Origin: Anaerolineae bacterium
Lineage (GTDB): Bacteria > Chloroflexota > Anaerolineae > B4-G1 > SLSP01
Direction of reading: 5' to 3'
Assembly: GCA_018055515.1 (NCBI GenBank)
Contig: JAGPHL010000019.1
Coordinates: forward strand, 1-21,804
Length of the DNA: 21,804 nt
Each line of letters opens with the position of its first letter. Within the stretch, counting starts at the first letter, position 1. The notes beneath the pieces are model-generated. The model saw only the letters and a list, made by a program, of their open reading frames with translations. It was not told where the DNA came from and searched no databases. Made by a program: the position numbers and the translations under genes. Shown in pieces: positions 1 through 8,005 of the stretch.

Positions 1-2
1 TG

Positions 3-1667
3 GCTTCGGCCATGCCGGCGTTGACCGGACGCGCGTTCACCATCCTGCAGGCCAGTTCGCCGGATTATGGCCTCTTGTTGCAGGTGGTGCTGTTTGTGAT
101 CGGCTCGCAGCTGTTGCGCGGCCTGGTTTTGCAGCTGGGGCGGAATTTGTCGGCCGAGACGCTGGGACAATTGCTCGAACGCGACATCCGCGATGAGCTC
201 TACACAAGCCTGATCGGCAAGAGCATGTCCTTCCACGATTCCCATTTCACGGGCGACCTCATGGCGCGGGCGACCAACGACGTGCGCGAGATTAACCTCA
301 TGTTCAACCCCGGCTTAAACATGGTCATCGGCTCGGCGAATTTCCTCCTCATGCCGGTGTTAGTAGCGCCGCGCTATCACCCGCAGCTGATTATCATCCC
401 TTTGTTCTATCTGCTGATTTACGGTTTTCTCATCGCCGCCTATCTACGACGGCTTAACCCTGTGGCGGTCACGGTACGGCAGGCCTTTGGGCGCGTGAAC
501 ACGACCCTCGCCGAGGCCATCGAGGGCGTCGAGACGGTGAAGGGCGCCTCACAGGAACGGCATGAAATCGCGCGTTTTGCGCAGGCCGTGGAGCGCTGGC
601 GGAAGTCCTTCCTGGAGCAGGCGCGACTGGAATCGCAATTCATTCCCCTGCTGCTGCTGGGATTGCTGCAGGCGGCGGGCCTGTATCACAGCCTGGTCCT
701 CTTCCGCGCCGGCGAGTTGCAGCTCGAAGGGGTGATCGCCTTCAACGGTTTGCTGATGTTGTTTGGCTTTCCGACCCGGTCGGGGCAGTTCGCCTACACG
801 CGCGTGGCGTCGGGGCTGGCCAGCGCCCGGCGCCTGCTGGAGATTATCAACGCGCCGACCGAGCTCGACCGAAACGTGGCGGGCTACGCGGAGCCGATGC
901 GGGGTGAGGTCACCTTCGAAGACGTGAGTTTCTGCTACCAGGGAAAGAGCGGCTGTAGGGGGGAGGCGCCGGACTCCGCAGACGCCAACGGCGCGCCGAC
1001 GTTGGAAGGGCTCACCTTCCACGTCGAACCGGGGCAGACGGTGGCCATCGTCGGACAGACGGGCTCGGGCAAGTCCACCATCGCCAAGCTCCTCAACCGC
1101 ATCTACGATGTGGACCGCGGCCGGGTGCTCGTGGACGGCGTGGACGTGCGCGACTGGAACCTGGAGGCGCTGCGGCGGCAGATTTCCATCATCGAGCAGG
1201 ACGTGTTCCTCTTCTCGCGCTCCATCGCGGAGAACATCGCCTTTGGCAATCCGGCCGCGACCCGCGAGCAGATCATCGCCGCCGCCCAGGCAGCGCAGGC
1301 GCACGATTTCATCATGGAATTCAAGGACGGCTACGACACCATCGTCGGCGAGCGTGGGACGACGCTCTCTGGCGGACAGCGGCAGCGCATCGCCCTCGCG
1401 CGCGCGTTCCTCACCGATCCTGCCATCCTGGTGCTGGATGACGCGACCAGCGCCATTGACAGCGCTACCGAAGATCGCATTCAGCGCGCCATCGAGCGGG
1501 CCGCTGCCAACCGCACGACTTTCCTGATCACCCATCGCCTCTCGCAGATCCGCTGGGCCGATTTGATCATCGTCATGCGCCAGGGGCGCATCGCGGCGAT
1601 GGGGGCGCACGAGGACCTGATGGCGACTTCGGAAGCTTATCGCAACATCTTTGCGCGTTACGAGTAA
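3..1667 (+). CDS. ABC exporter half-transporter, subunit 1 (5' partial)
   Basis: This is a fused membrane-domain and ATPase-domain half-transporter of the type IV (MsbA/BmrCD-like) exporter fold, acting in the cytoplasmic membrane. The reading frame is open to the window edge and the first membrane helix is missing, so the ATG at 12 is probably internal. Numbered from that ATG, Walker A GQTGSGKST is at 348-356, the signature LSGGQ at 452-456, and Walker B ends in LDDATSAID with Asp477 where the catalytic Glu normally stands. The H-loop is THRLS. The next gene starts 11 bp later and encodes the partner. The Asp for Glu change is typical of one subunit of heterodimeric exporters such as TM287/288, BmrCD and LmrCD. 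Substrate cannot be inferred; drug or lipid export is the usual role of the family. Confidence 0.93.
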   Translation, partial: ASAMPALTGRAFTILQASSPDYGLLLQVVLFVIGSQLLRGLVLQLGRNLSAETLGQLLERDIRDELYTSLIGKSMSFHDSHFTGDLMARATNDVREINLMFNPGLNMVIGSANFLLMPVLVAPRYHPQLIIIPLFYLLIYGFLIAAYLRRLNPVAVTVRQAFGRVNTTLAEAIEGVETVKGASQERHEIARFAQAVERWRKSFLEQARLESQFIPLLLLGLLQAAGLYHSLVLFRAGELQLEGVIAFNGLLMLFGFPTRSGQFAYTRVASGLASARRLLEIINAPTELDRNVAGYAEPMRGEVTFEDVSFCYQGKSGCRGEAPDSADANGAPTLEGLTFHVEPGQTVAIVGQTGSGKSTIAKLLNRIYDVDRGRVLVDGVDVRDWNLEALRRQISIIEQDVFLFSRSIAENIAFGNPAATREQIIAAAQAAQAHDFIMEFKDGYDTIVGERGTTLSGGQRQRIALARAFLTDPAILVLDDATSAIDSATEDRIQRAIERAAANRTTFLITHRLSQIRWADLIIVMRQGRIAAMGAHEDLMATSEAYRNIFARYE

Positions 1668-1678
1668 GTGAGGTTACT

Positions 1679-3526
1679 GTGGGCTTTTTCGGTGGACTCA
1701 ACCCAGAAGCTTACGACCGGCAGTATTCGGACAAGGATCTGGCACAGCGGATCGTCGCTTATTTCTCCCCCTATCGCGGCCGGGTGGCGGTGATCACGTT
1801 GATCGTGGTGGGCACTGCGCTGCTCGGCATCCTCCAGCCCATCTTGCTTTCGCGCGGGTTGGATGCCCTGATCGTGGATCGCACACGCCAGGACGTTTTC
1901 CTGCTGCTGGTGATCTTCATGCTGGCCTATGGCGTGGGGATCTGGCTGACGAGCTGGCTGCGCCGTTGGCTGACGGCGCGCATCATCAGCGAAATCGTCG
2001 CCAAACTGCGCTGTACGGCCTTCGAGGCGGCCATCCATCACGACCTGTCGTTCTTCGATGAATTCCACTCCGGGCGCATCATCAGTCGCATCACTTCGGA
2101 CACGGAGGAGTTCGCGCAGGTGGTGCAGCTGGTCACCGAGATGCTTGGACAGGTGTTGCAGGTGTTGCTCCTGTTGATCTATCTGCTCGCCATCTCGTGG
2201 TCCCTCACCCTGTTGATTGTGGCCTTCATGCCGATCGTGATGGTGGCGGCGCTGAGCTTGCGGCGGCTGGCGCGCAAGGTCACCCGCCGGGGGTTCCGCG
2301 TGCTGGCAGAGGTCAATGCGGCGATTCAGGAGGCGGTGACCGGCATCGCGGTGGCCAAGAATTTCCGCCAGGAGGCCGCCATCTACAAGGAATTCGACGC
2401 GGTGAACCGGCAATCTTTCAAGGTGAACTTGCAGCGTGGGTACGCGCTCGCGCTGACGTTCCCGTTGTTGAACGCCCTTTCGGGCCTCGGCTCGGCGGCG
2501 CTGCTCTACGGCGGCGGGCGCGCCGTGGGCCTGGGGGCGATCTCGCTGGGCGAGTGGTATCTCTTCATCAATAGCGTGGATCATTTCTGGGCGCCGATGA
2601 TTGACATCTCTGCTTTCTGGAATCAGCTGCAGGGAGGGCTTTCTGCTGCAGAACGGGTTTTCGCCTTGATTGACGCCGAGCCGACCGTGCGGCAGGTGGC
2701 GCATGAGCCGGTGACGGCCCTGCGAGGCGAGATCACCTTCGAGCATGTGGATTTCCAGTACACCGAGCAGGAACAGGTGCTGGTGGATTTCAACCTGCAC
2801 ATCGCCGCCGGGGAAAGCGTGGCGTTTGTGGGACACACGGGCGCGGGCAAGAGCAGCCTGGCCAAGCTCATCGCGCGCTTCTACGAATTCCAGGGCGGGC
2901 GTATCCTCATTGATGGGCGCGACATCCGCACGCTGGACCTGCACGACTATCGCCGGCAGCTGGGCATTGTCTCTCAGATGCCCTTCCTTTTCTCCGGCAC
3001 CATCGCCGACAACATTCGCTACGGCCGGGAGGAAATCACCGACGCGATGATCCTCGACATTGCCCGGCAGATTGGCGGCGGCGAGTGGCTGGAGGCCCTG
3101 CCGGCGGGGCTGACGACCGAGGTGGGGGAGCGCGGGGCGCGGCTTTCGATGGGGCAGCGGCAGCTGGTGGCGTTGATGCGGGTGCTGGTGCACAAACCGG
3201 CGATCTTCATCCTCGACGAAGCGACTGCGAGCATTGATCCCTTCACCGAGATGCAGATTCAACAGACGACGGAGATGATCCTGCGCCAGAGCACTTCGAT
3301 CCTGATCGCGCATCGGCTTTCGACGGTGCGGGCGGTAGACCGCATCATCGTGCTGGATCACGGTCGCATCATTGAAGAGGGCAGCCATGCCCAATTAATG
3401 GCGCAGGGAGGACATTACGCCGGCCTGTATGACACCTACTTCCGGCATCAGAGCCTGGCGTATGTGGAGGAAGTGGGTCGCCGGCGTGCCCGTCGCGCTG
3501 TGCTTCAGGCGCCGACGGTGGGATAG
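1679..3526 (+). CDS. ABC exporter half-transporter, subunit 2
   Basis: Full-length (615 residues) membrane-plus-ATPase exporter subunit and the likely heterodimer partner of the preceding gene. The GTG start at 1679 is supported by GAGGT at 1670-1674. Membrane helices fill roughly residues 35-310. Walker A GHTGAGKSS is at 385-393, the signature is LSMGQ (489-493) instead of LSGGQ, and Walker B ILDEATASID carries the canonical Glu514. Together with the Asp in subunit 1 this predicts one hydrolytic site and one degenerate site, as in TM287/288-type exporters. The two genes are spaced 11 bp apart and are surely co-transcribed. The 3' end overlaps the convergent kinase gene by 22 bp. Substrate unknown. 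Confidence 0.95.
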   Translation: MGFFGGLNPEAYDRQYSDKDLAQRIVAYFSPYRGRVAVITLIVVGTALLGILQPILLSRGLDALIVDRTRQDVFLLLVIFMLAYGVGIWLTSWLRRWLTARIISEIVAKLRCTAFEAAIHHDLSFFDEFHSGRIISRITSDTEEFAQVVQLVTEMLGQVLQVLLLLIYLLAISWSLTLLIVAFMPIVMVAALSLRRLARKVTRRGFRVLAEVNAAIQEAVTGIAVAKNFRQEAAIYKEFDAVNRQSFKVNLQRGYALALTFPLLNALSGLGSAALLYGGGRAVGLGAISLGEWYLFINSVDHFWAPMIDISAFWNQLQGGLSAAERVFALIDAEPTVRQVAHEPVTALRGEITFEHVDFQYTEQEQVLVDFNLHIAAGESVAFVGHTGAGKSSLAKLIARFYEFQGGRILIDGRDIRTLDLHDYRRQLGIVSQMPFLFSGTIADNIRYGREEITDAMILDIARQIGGGEWLEALPAGLTTEVGERGARLSMGQRQLVALMRVLVHKPAIFILDEATASIDPFTEMQIQQTTEMILRQSTSILIAHRLSTVRAVDRIIVLDHGRIIEEGSHAQLMAQGGHYAGLYDTYFRHQSLAYVEEVGRRRARRAVLQAPTVG

Positions 3527-5094
3527 GGGCTGGGAATCTCGATTTCCATCTTCAGCCCGCCGTGCGGCATGGAAGTCAGGTTCAGCGTGCCGCCGAGCAG
3601 GGAGACGCGCTCGCTGATCCCCACGAGCCCGAAATGCTTCTGGTCCGTCAACTGGGCCAGGTCGAGCGGCTGCGTCATCCCGCGGCCGTTGTCGGAGAGC
3701 TGCACCACCAGGCTGGCGGCGGAAGTGCGTTGCAGGCTCAGCTTCACGTGCGTGGCGTCGGCGTGTTTGCGGATGTTGCTCAGCCCTTCCTGAATGATGC
3801 GATAGACCCCCAGTTCGATCGGCTCCGGCAGCCGTCCCAGCGCCGGGTCTATTTGCAGCTCCACCGGGATCCCCGTCTGTTCGGTCCATTGACTTGCCAG
3901 GGAGCGGATCGCGGCGGAAAGCCCGTGATTGTCAATGGTGGGCGGGCGCAGATCGCTGCAGATATCGCGGAGATCGCCGACTACCTGCCGGATCCCCAGC
4001 CGGATTTTGGCGAGCTCCTCACGTTGTTCTTCTGCGACGCTGCTGTTCTCAACCTCTTCCAGCTGATAGTTGTAGCTGAGCAGGTCCTGAATGACCTGGT
4101 CGTGCAGCTCCCGCGCCAGCGCTTTGCGCTCGGCCTCGCGCTCGGTGATGAGCCGGCGGCTGGCTTCCTGCAGCGCCACATTCAGGCGATCCAGCGCCTC
4201 TACCTGATTCTGTAGCCGCTCGATCAATTGCCGGTTGAGCGAATCTTGCTTTTCCAGGTTTTGCCGCAGCTCTTCCTGATTCCGCCGCAGCTCCTCGGCC
4301 TGTTGCTGCGCGAGGTAGTAATTCTCGAAGGCCCAGATCATGGGCGTGACCCGCTCCTGGCGATTGGAGCCGACGATCAGCTCCACGACCTCGCGCGGCG
4401 TGGATTCGGCGGTGCGGCGGAGGGCTATGGGGCGCCCCTGATACAACACCAGAATCCGATCGGTCACCGCGAAAATGTGCTTCAAATCGTCGCTGCTCAT
4501 GATGAGCGCGACGCCGCGCGCGGCGAGCTCCTTGATGCGTTCGAGAAACGCCTGCTGCCGCGCGAAGCTCAGCGCCGAGAGGGCGTCGTCGAGCAACAAC
4601 AGGCGACTGGGACGACACAGGGCGCGCGCCAGCGCGATGATCTGCCGCTGCTCGTCGGAGAGGTTCGCGATGCGCTCCTCCAACAGCTTGGGGGAGAGGT
4701 CGAAGCTGCGCAACAGTTCCCCTCCACGATGCGCCATAGCGCGATCATCGGGCAGCAACCTCAGGCAGTAGGGGAGCGGGATTTCGCTGCTCAGGAAGAT
4801 GTTGTGCAGCACGTTGAGGTTTTCCGCGAACTTAGGGACCTGCGGCACGGCGACGATGCCCAAACGCTGTGCGTGAGGCACATCGCGCAGCGTGACAGGC
4901 TCATTGGCGAGGAAGATGTCCCCGCTGGAAGGGGCGATCGCGCCGCTGAGCAGCTGCAGCAGGGTGGACTTACCCGCCCCGCGTTGCCCCACGATGCCTA
5001 ACACTTCGCCCTGCTGGAGCTCCAGGCTCACCTCTACCAGGGCGGGAACGGCGCCGAAATAGCGCGTGAGGTTGGTGATGCGTAGGATTTCCAT
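3505..5094 (-). CDS. ABC-type sugar ATPase domain fused to HisKA_3 sensor histidine kinase
   Basis: A 529-residue soluble fusion protein. Residues 1-245 resemble the first ATPase domain of MglA/XylG-type sugar importers: Walker A GQRGAGKST at 36-44 is intact, but the signature is LSDEQ (145-149), Walker B is LLLLDD with Asp170 for Glu, and the switch His is replaced in MSSDDL (199-204). Residues about 256-330 form a Gln/Glu/Leu-rich coiled coil. The kinase follows: H-box RELHDQVIQDLL with His331, N-box around Asn440, DNGRG at 468-472, and HFGLVGISER. There is no membrane segment. The gene follows chvE-mmsA-mmsB behind a terminator, so it probably senses the importer or its state. An in-frame TGA just upstream limits the start to GTG 5109 or ATG 5094; neither has a Shine-Dalgarno sequence, and ATG 5094 was preferred. 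No response regulator is in the window. Confidence 0.9.
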   Translation of the reverse strand: MEILRITNLTRYFGAVPALVEVSLELQQGEVLGIVGQRGAGKSTLLQLLSGAIAPSSGDIFLANEPVTLRDVPHAQRLGIVAVPQVPKFAENLNVLHNIFLSSEIPLPYCLRLLPDDRAMAHRGGELLRSFDLSPKLLEERIANLSDEQRQIIALARALCRPSRLLLLDDALSALSFARQQAFLERIKELAARGVALIMSSDDLKHIFAVTDRILVLYQGRPIALRRTAESTPREVVELIVGSNRQERVTPMIWAFENYYLAQQQAEELRRNQEELRQNLEKQDSLNRQLIERLQNQVEALDRLNVALQEASRRLITEREAERKALARELHDQVIQDLLSYNYQLEEVENSSVAEEQREELAKIRLGIRQVVGDLRDICSDLRPPTIDNHGLSAAIRSLASQWTEQTGIPVELQIDPALGRLPEPIELGVYRIIQEGLSNIRKHADATHVKLSLQRTSAASLVVQLSDNGRGMTQPLDLAQLTDQKHFGLVGISERVSLLGGTLNLTSMPHGGLKMEIEIPSPYPTVGA

Positions 5095-5117
5095 GGCGCA
5101 TTGACACACTCAGATGG

Positions 5118-5176
5118 AAAAAAGCGAGTCAGCGCAGAAGTTGGAGGGATAAGGGGACTCTCGCTGACTCGCTTTT
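5118..5176 (-). terminator. Intrinsic terminator or attenuator between mmsB and the kinase gene
   Basis: A perfect 15-bp inverted repeat (aaaagcgagtcagcg at 5120-5134; its complement at 5162-5176) encloses a 27-nt loop. Read on the minus strand, the stem is followed directly by six T residues (5123-5118). It begins 13 nt after the mmsB stop and ends about 24 nt before the kinase ATG, so it would separate importer transcription from the kinase unless read through. The long loop is less usual for a strong terminator. Confidence 0.72.
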
Positions 5177-5189
5177 CCGTGGCCCTGGC

Positions 5190-6374
5190 TTATCGGCCGC
5201 GGCTGCGGGTCGTCACGTCGAAGATCACGGCGGCCAGCAGCACGGCGCCACGCACGATGTATTGATAGGCGATATCAATGTTCATCAAGTTCATGCCGCT
5301 GGTCAGCGACATGGTCACCAGCGCGCCGATGAGGGAGCCCATGACATTGCCGACGCCGCCGGCGGCGGAAACGCCGCCGATGTAGGCCGCGGCGATGGCG
5401 TCCATTTCAAACAGCGTGCCTGCCGTCACGGTCGCTGACCGCAACCGCGAGGCGAACAGGATCCCTGAAAGGGCCGAGAGCATCCCCATCGAGCCGAAGA
5501 CCACGTAGGTGATCTTCTTCACGCTGATGCCACTCAGTTCCGCGGCTTCGGGGTTGCCGCCGACGGCGTAGATGTGCCGTCCTAACACCGTCTGGGTGGT
5601 GACGAAGTGATAGATGCCCACCACGAGCAACACAATCACCACCGTCCAGGACAGGCCGTTGTAGCCCGCCAGGACCCACGTGATGAGGGCCAGCAGCACG
5701 GAGATGAAGACCAGCTTGGCGATGAACATGTTCATCGGCAGGGTCTCGAAGTTGTAGGAGAGCTTCTTCCTGCGGTCGCGGAACTGGCTCACCACATACA
5801 GTGCGATGGCCACCACGCCCAGGAGCAGAGTGAGTTTGTGCACGCCGGGCAGGAAATTCTCCAGGCCGGGGATGTCGGGGATAAAACCGTTGCCGATCGC
5901 GTTGAAGGTCTCGTCGGCGATGATGATCGTGCCCGTGCCGGCGGTGACCAGCAGCAGCGCGCCACGATAGATCAACCAGCCGGCCAGCGAAGCGACGAAG
6001 GCTGGGACCTTCAACTGCGCAATGGGGAAGGCAGTGAGCAGGCCGGCGACAACGCCGAGCGCCAGCACCAGGGGAATGACCACGTACACCGGGAAATTCC
6101 AAAAGGCCAGGGCAATGGCGGCGATGGCGCCGAGGAAGCCGGCCAGGAACCCCACCGACAGGTCAATGTGCCGGATGACAATCACCAGTGTCATGCCGAC
6201 GGCCAGAACGGCAATATAACCGGTTTGGTTGAGCAGGTTGCTGATGTTGCGGGACGAGATGAAGATGCCGTCTGTCGTGATGGTGAAGATGAGCATGATC
6301 ACGAACAGCGCAATGTACATGCCGTATTCGCGGATATTCTCCTTGAGGAGCTTCTGTAAGCTTTTGAAAAACAT
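5190..6374 (-). CDS. mmsB: Multiple-monosaccharide ABC transporter permease (MmsB/GguB family)
   Basis: Polytopic inner-membrane permease of 394 residues for monosaccharide import, of the same family as Agrobacterium GguB and XylH. The sequence opens with MFFKSLQKLL, continues with about ten hydrophobic helices, and has the family motif HIDLSVG in the first third. Near the C-terminus GGVSAAGGVGNVMGSLIGAL matches the conserved region of this family. The frame is open upstream to 6470, but ATG 6374 is chosen because AGGAGG sits 6 nt before it and it lies 10 bp after the mmsA stop. The permease would pair with MmsA and receive sugar from ChvE. The family usually handles several aldoses (arabinose, galactose, glucose, xylose); exact substrate is not visible. 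Confidence 0.93.
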   Translation of the reverse strand: MFFKSLQKLLKENIREYGMYIALFVIMLIFTITTDGIFISSRNISNLLNQTGYIAVLAVGMTLVIVIRHIDLSVGFLAGFLGAIAAIALAFWNFPVYVVIPLVLALGVVAGLLTAFPIAQLKVPAFVASLAGWLIYRGALLLVTAGTGTIIIADETFNAIGNGFIPDIPGLENFLPGVHKLTLLLGVVAIALYVVSQFRDRRKKLSYNFETLPMNMFIAKLVFISVLLALITWVLAGYNGLSWTVVIVLLVVGIYHFVTTQTVLGRHIYAVGGNPEAAELSGISVKKITYVVFGSMGMLSALSGILFASRLRSATVTAGTLFEMDAIAAAYIGGVSAAGGVGNVMGSLIGALVTMSLTSGMNLMNIDIAYQYIVRGAVLLAAVIFDVTTRSRGR

Positions 6375-6380
6375 CCGATG

Positions 6381-6386
6381 CCTCCT
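6381..6386 (-). promoter_or_regulatory. Ribosome binding site fixing the mmsB start
   Basis: AGGAGG on the minus strand, 6 nt before ATG 6374 and overlapping the mmsA stop codon. It supports the shorter mmsB start and suggests translational coupling. Confidence 0.85.
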
Positions 6387-7908
6387 AGTTCGTCGCCATT
6401 TGCATGATGATTTCCTGGTTTGCCTCTTCCACAGGCAATTCGCCAGTGATCCGCCCTTCCGAGACCACATAGATCCGATCGCTCATCCCCAGGATTTCGG
6501 GCAATTCCGATGAGATCATGATGATACTCATGCCTTCCTGGACCAGCTGATTCATGATGGTGTAGATCTCATATTTAGCGCCCACGTCAATGCCGCGTGT
6601 CGGCTCGTCGAGGATCAAAATATTCGGTTTGACGAAGAGCCACTTGCCCAAACAGACTTTTTGCTGATTGCCGCCGCTGAGATTGACGACCTTTTGGGCC
6701 ACCGACGGCGTTTTGATGTTGAGGGCCGCGCGATATTCGTTGGCCACTTTGATCTCGGCATTGGCGTTTACCACGCCCCGGTTGGCCAGCGTTTGCAGAT
6801 TGGCCAGGCTGATGTTCTGCTTGACATCCTGGATCAGGATCAGCCCGTTGCCCTTGCGATCCTCGGTGAGATAGGCCACGCCGTTTTCGATGGCATCGCG
6901 GGGATGGGAGAACTTGACCGGCTTCCCCTGGACGTAGATGTCGCCGGAGATTTCGTAGTGGGGGTAATTGCCGAAGAGGCTGAGCGCCAGCTCGGTGCGC
7001 CCGGAGCCCATCAGCCCGGCAAATCCCACGATCTCCCCTTTGCGGACTTTGAAGTTCACCTGCTTGAGGACTTGCCGCCCCAAACGTGGGTCATAGGCAT
7101 TCCAATCCTTGACCTCAAAAACCACCTCGTCGCCGGGATGATGCCCCACCCTGGGCGGATAAACGTTATCAATCTCACGTCCAACCATGTGCCGGATCAT
7201 GACCTGTTCGGTCACTTCGCCCTTGTGAGCGTCCAGCGTACAGACGGTCTGTCCATCGCGCAGGATGGTGACGGTGTCGGCAATCGCCATGACCTCGCGG
7301 AGCTTGTGCGAAATCATGATGCAGGTGACCCCGTGCGCTTTCTGCTCGCGCAGCAGTTGCAGCAAGTTGGCGCTGTCATCTTCGTTCAGCGCGGCGGTGG
7401 GTTCATCCAGGATCAGCAGCTTCACATTGCGGTTCAGCGCCTTGGCAATTTCCACCAATTGTTGCTTTCCCACTCCCAGGTCTTTAATCTTGGTGGCGGG
7501 GTTGACATCGAGCCGCACGCGGGCGAGCATTTCGTTGGCCCGCTTGATCGTTTCGTTCCAATCTACGGTGATGCCGTTGCTGATTTCATGACCGAGAAAG
7601 ATATTCTCATACACCGAGAGTTCGGGGACGAGAGCCAGCTCCTGATAGATGATCCCGATGCCGGCTTTCTCGCTGTCGGTGACGTGCCGGAAGGTCTGCA
7701 ATTCGCCGTCGAGGTAAATGTCACCCGTATAGGAGCCATAGGGCCAGACGCCGCTCAGCACTTTCATCAGCGTGGACTTCCCCGCGCCGTTTTCCCCTAC
7801 CAGGCAATGGATCTCGCCTTTGGCGACGCGAAAACTGACGTTGTTCAGAGCTCTTACACCCGGAAATTCCTTGGTGATATTACGCATTTCCAAAATTGGG
7901 GTATCCAT
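6385..7908 (-). CDS. mmsA: Multiple-monosaccharide ABC transporter ATP-binding protein (MmsA/GguA family)
   Basis: Cytoplasmic tandem ATPase of 507 residues that powers sugar import through MmsB; same family as GguA, XylG and MglA. Domain 1 has Walker A GENGAGKST (38-46), signature LGVGKQQ (144-150), Walker B LLILDEPTAAL (164-174) and switch ISHKL with His201. Domain 2 shows the family's normal degeneration: Walker A is GLMGSGRTE (298-306, Arg for Lys) and the switch is ISSELPE, while LSGGNQQ (410-416) and LILDEPTRGID (431-441) are kept. A frame extension to 7932 exists, but ATG 7908 has GGAGG 4 nt upstream and gives the usual N-terminus. It follows chvE in the same direction. Confidence 0.95.
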   Translation of the reverse strand: MDTPILEMRNITKEFPGVRALNNVSFRVAKGEIHCLVGENGAGKSTLMKVLSGVWPYGSYTGDIYLDGELQTFRHVTDSEKAGIGIIYQELALVPELSVYENIFLGHEISNGITVDWNETIKRANEMLARVRLDVNPATKIKDLGVGKQQLVEIAKALNRNVKLLILDEPTAALNEDDSANLLQLLREQKAHGVTCIMISHKLREVMAIADTVTILRDGQTVCTLDAHKGEVTEQVMIRHMVGREIDNVYPPRVGHHPGDEVVFEVKDWNAYDPRLGRQVLKQVNFKVRKGEIVGFAGLMGSGRTELALSLFGNYPHYEISGDIYVQGKPVKFSHPRDAIENGVAYLTEDRKGNGLILIQDVKQNISLANLQTLANRGVVNANAEIKVANEYRAALNIKTPSVAQKVVNLSGGNQQKVCLGKWLFVKPNILILDEPTRGIDVGAKYEIYTIMNQLVQEGMSIIMISSELPEILGMSDRIYVVSEGRITGELPVEEANQEIIMQMATN

Positions 7909-7912
7909 AACG

Positions 7913-7917
7913 CCTCC
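7913..7917 (-). promoter_or_regulatory. Ribosome binding site fixing the mmsA start
   Basis: GGAGG on the minus strand, 4 nt before ATG 7908. It favours this start over the alternative eight codons upstream. Confidence 0.75.
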
Positions 7918-7948
7918 GCTGGTCTTAAACAAGGCTTAATTGCAAGAC

Positions 7949-7982
7949 GGCAGGAATAATGGGGGGCCCCACTATTCCTGCC
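7949..7982 (-). other. Strong intercistronic hairpin between chvE and mmsA
   Basis: Arms ggcaggaataatgggg (7949-7964) and ccccactattcctgcc (7967-7982) pair with a single mismatch. It lies 23 bp after the chvE stop and 40 bp before mmsA. No T-run follows it on the minus strand, so it looks less like a terminator than an mRNA-stabilising or attenuating stem. Such stems after binding-protein genes (for example malE) are known to leave more binding protein than transporter. That role here is inferred. Confidence 0.6.
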
Positions 7983-8005
7983 CTGCGTACCAGCCGGTCG
8001 CCCCC

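Noticed and set aside
1658..3394. A 578-codon open frame opposite the second exporter gene
   Set aside because: The plus-strand frame has all ABC exporter motifs; the opposite frame is low-complexity His/Arg/Gln-rich sequence typical of antisense shadows.
5118..5176. Inverted repeat considered as insertion-sequence ends
   Set aside because: The arms are only 27 nt apart with no coding content, and the T-run on the minus strand fits a terminator better.
6661..7959. A 432-codon open frame opposite mmsA
   Set aside because: Antisense shadow of a clearly identified gene, with no start signal and no domain resemblance.
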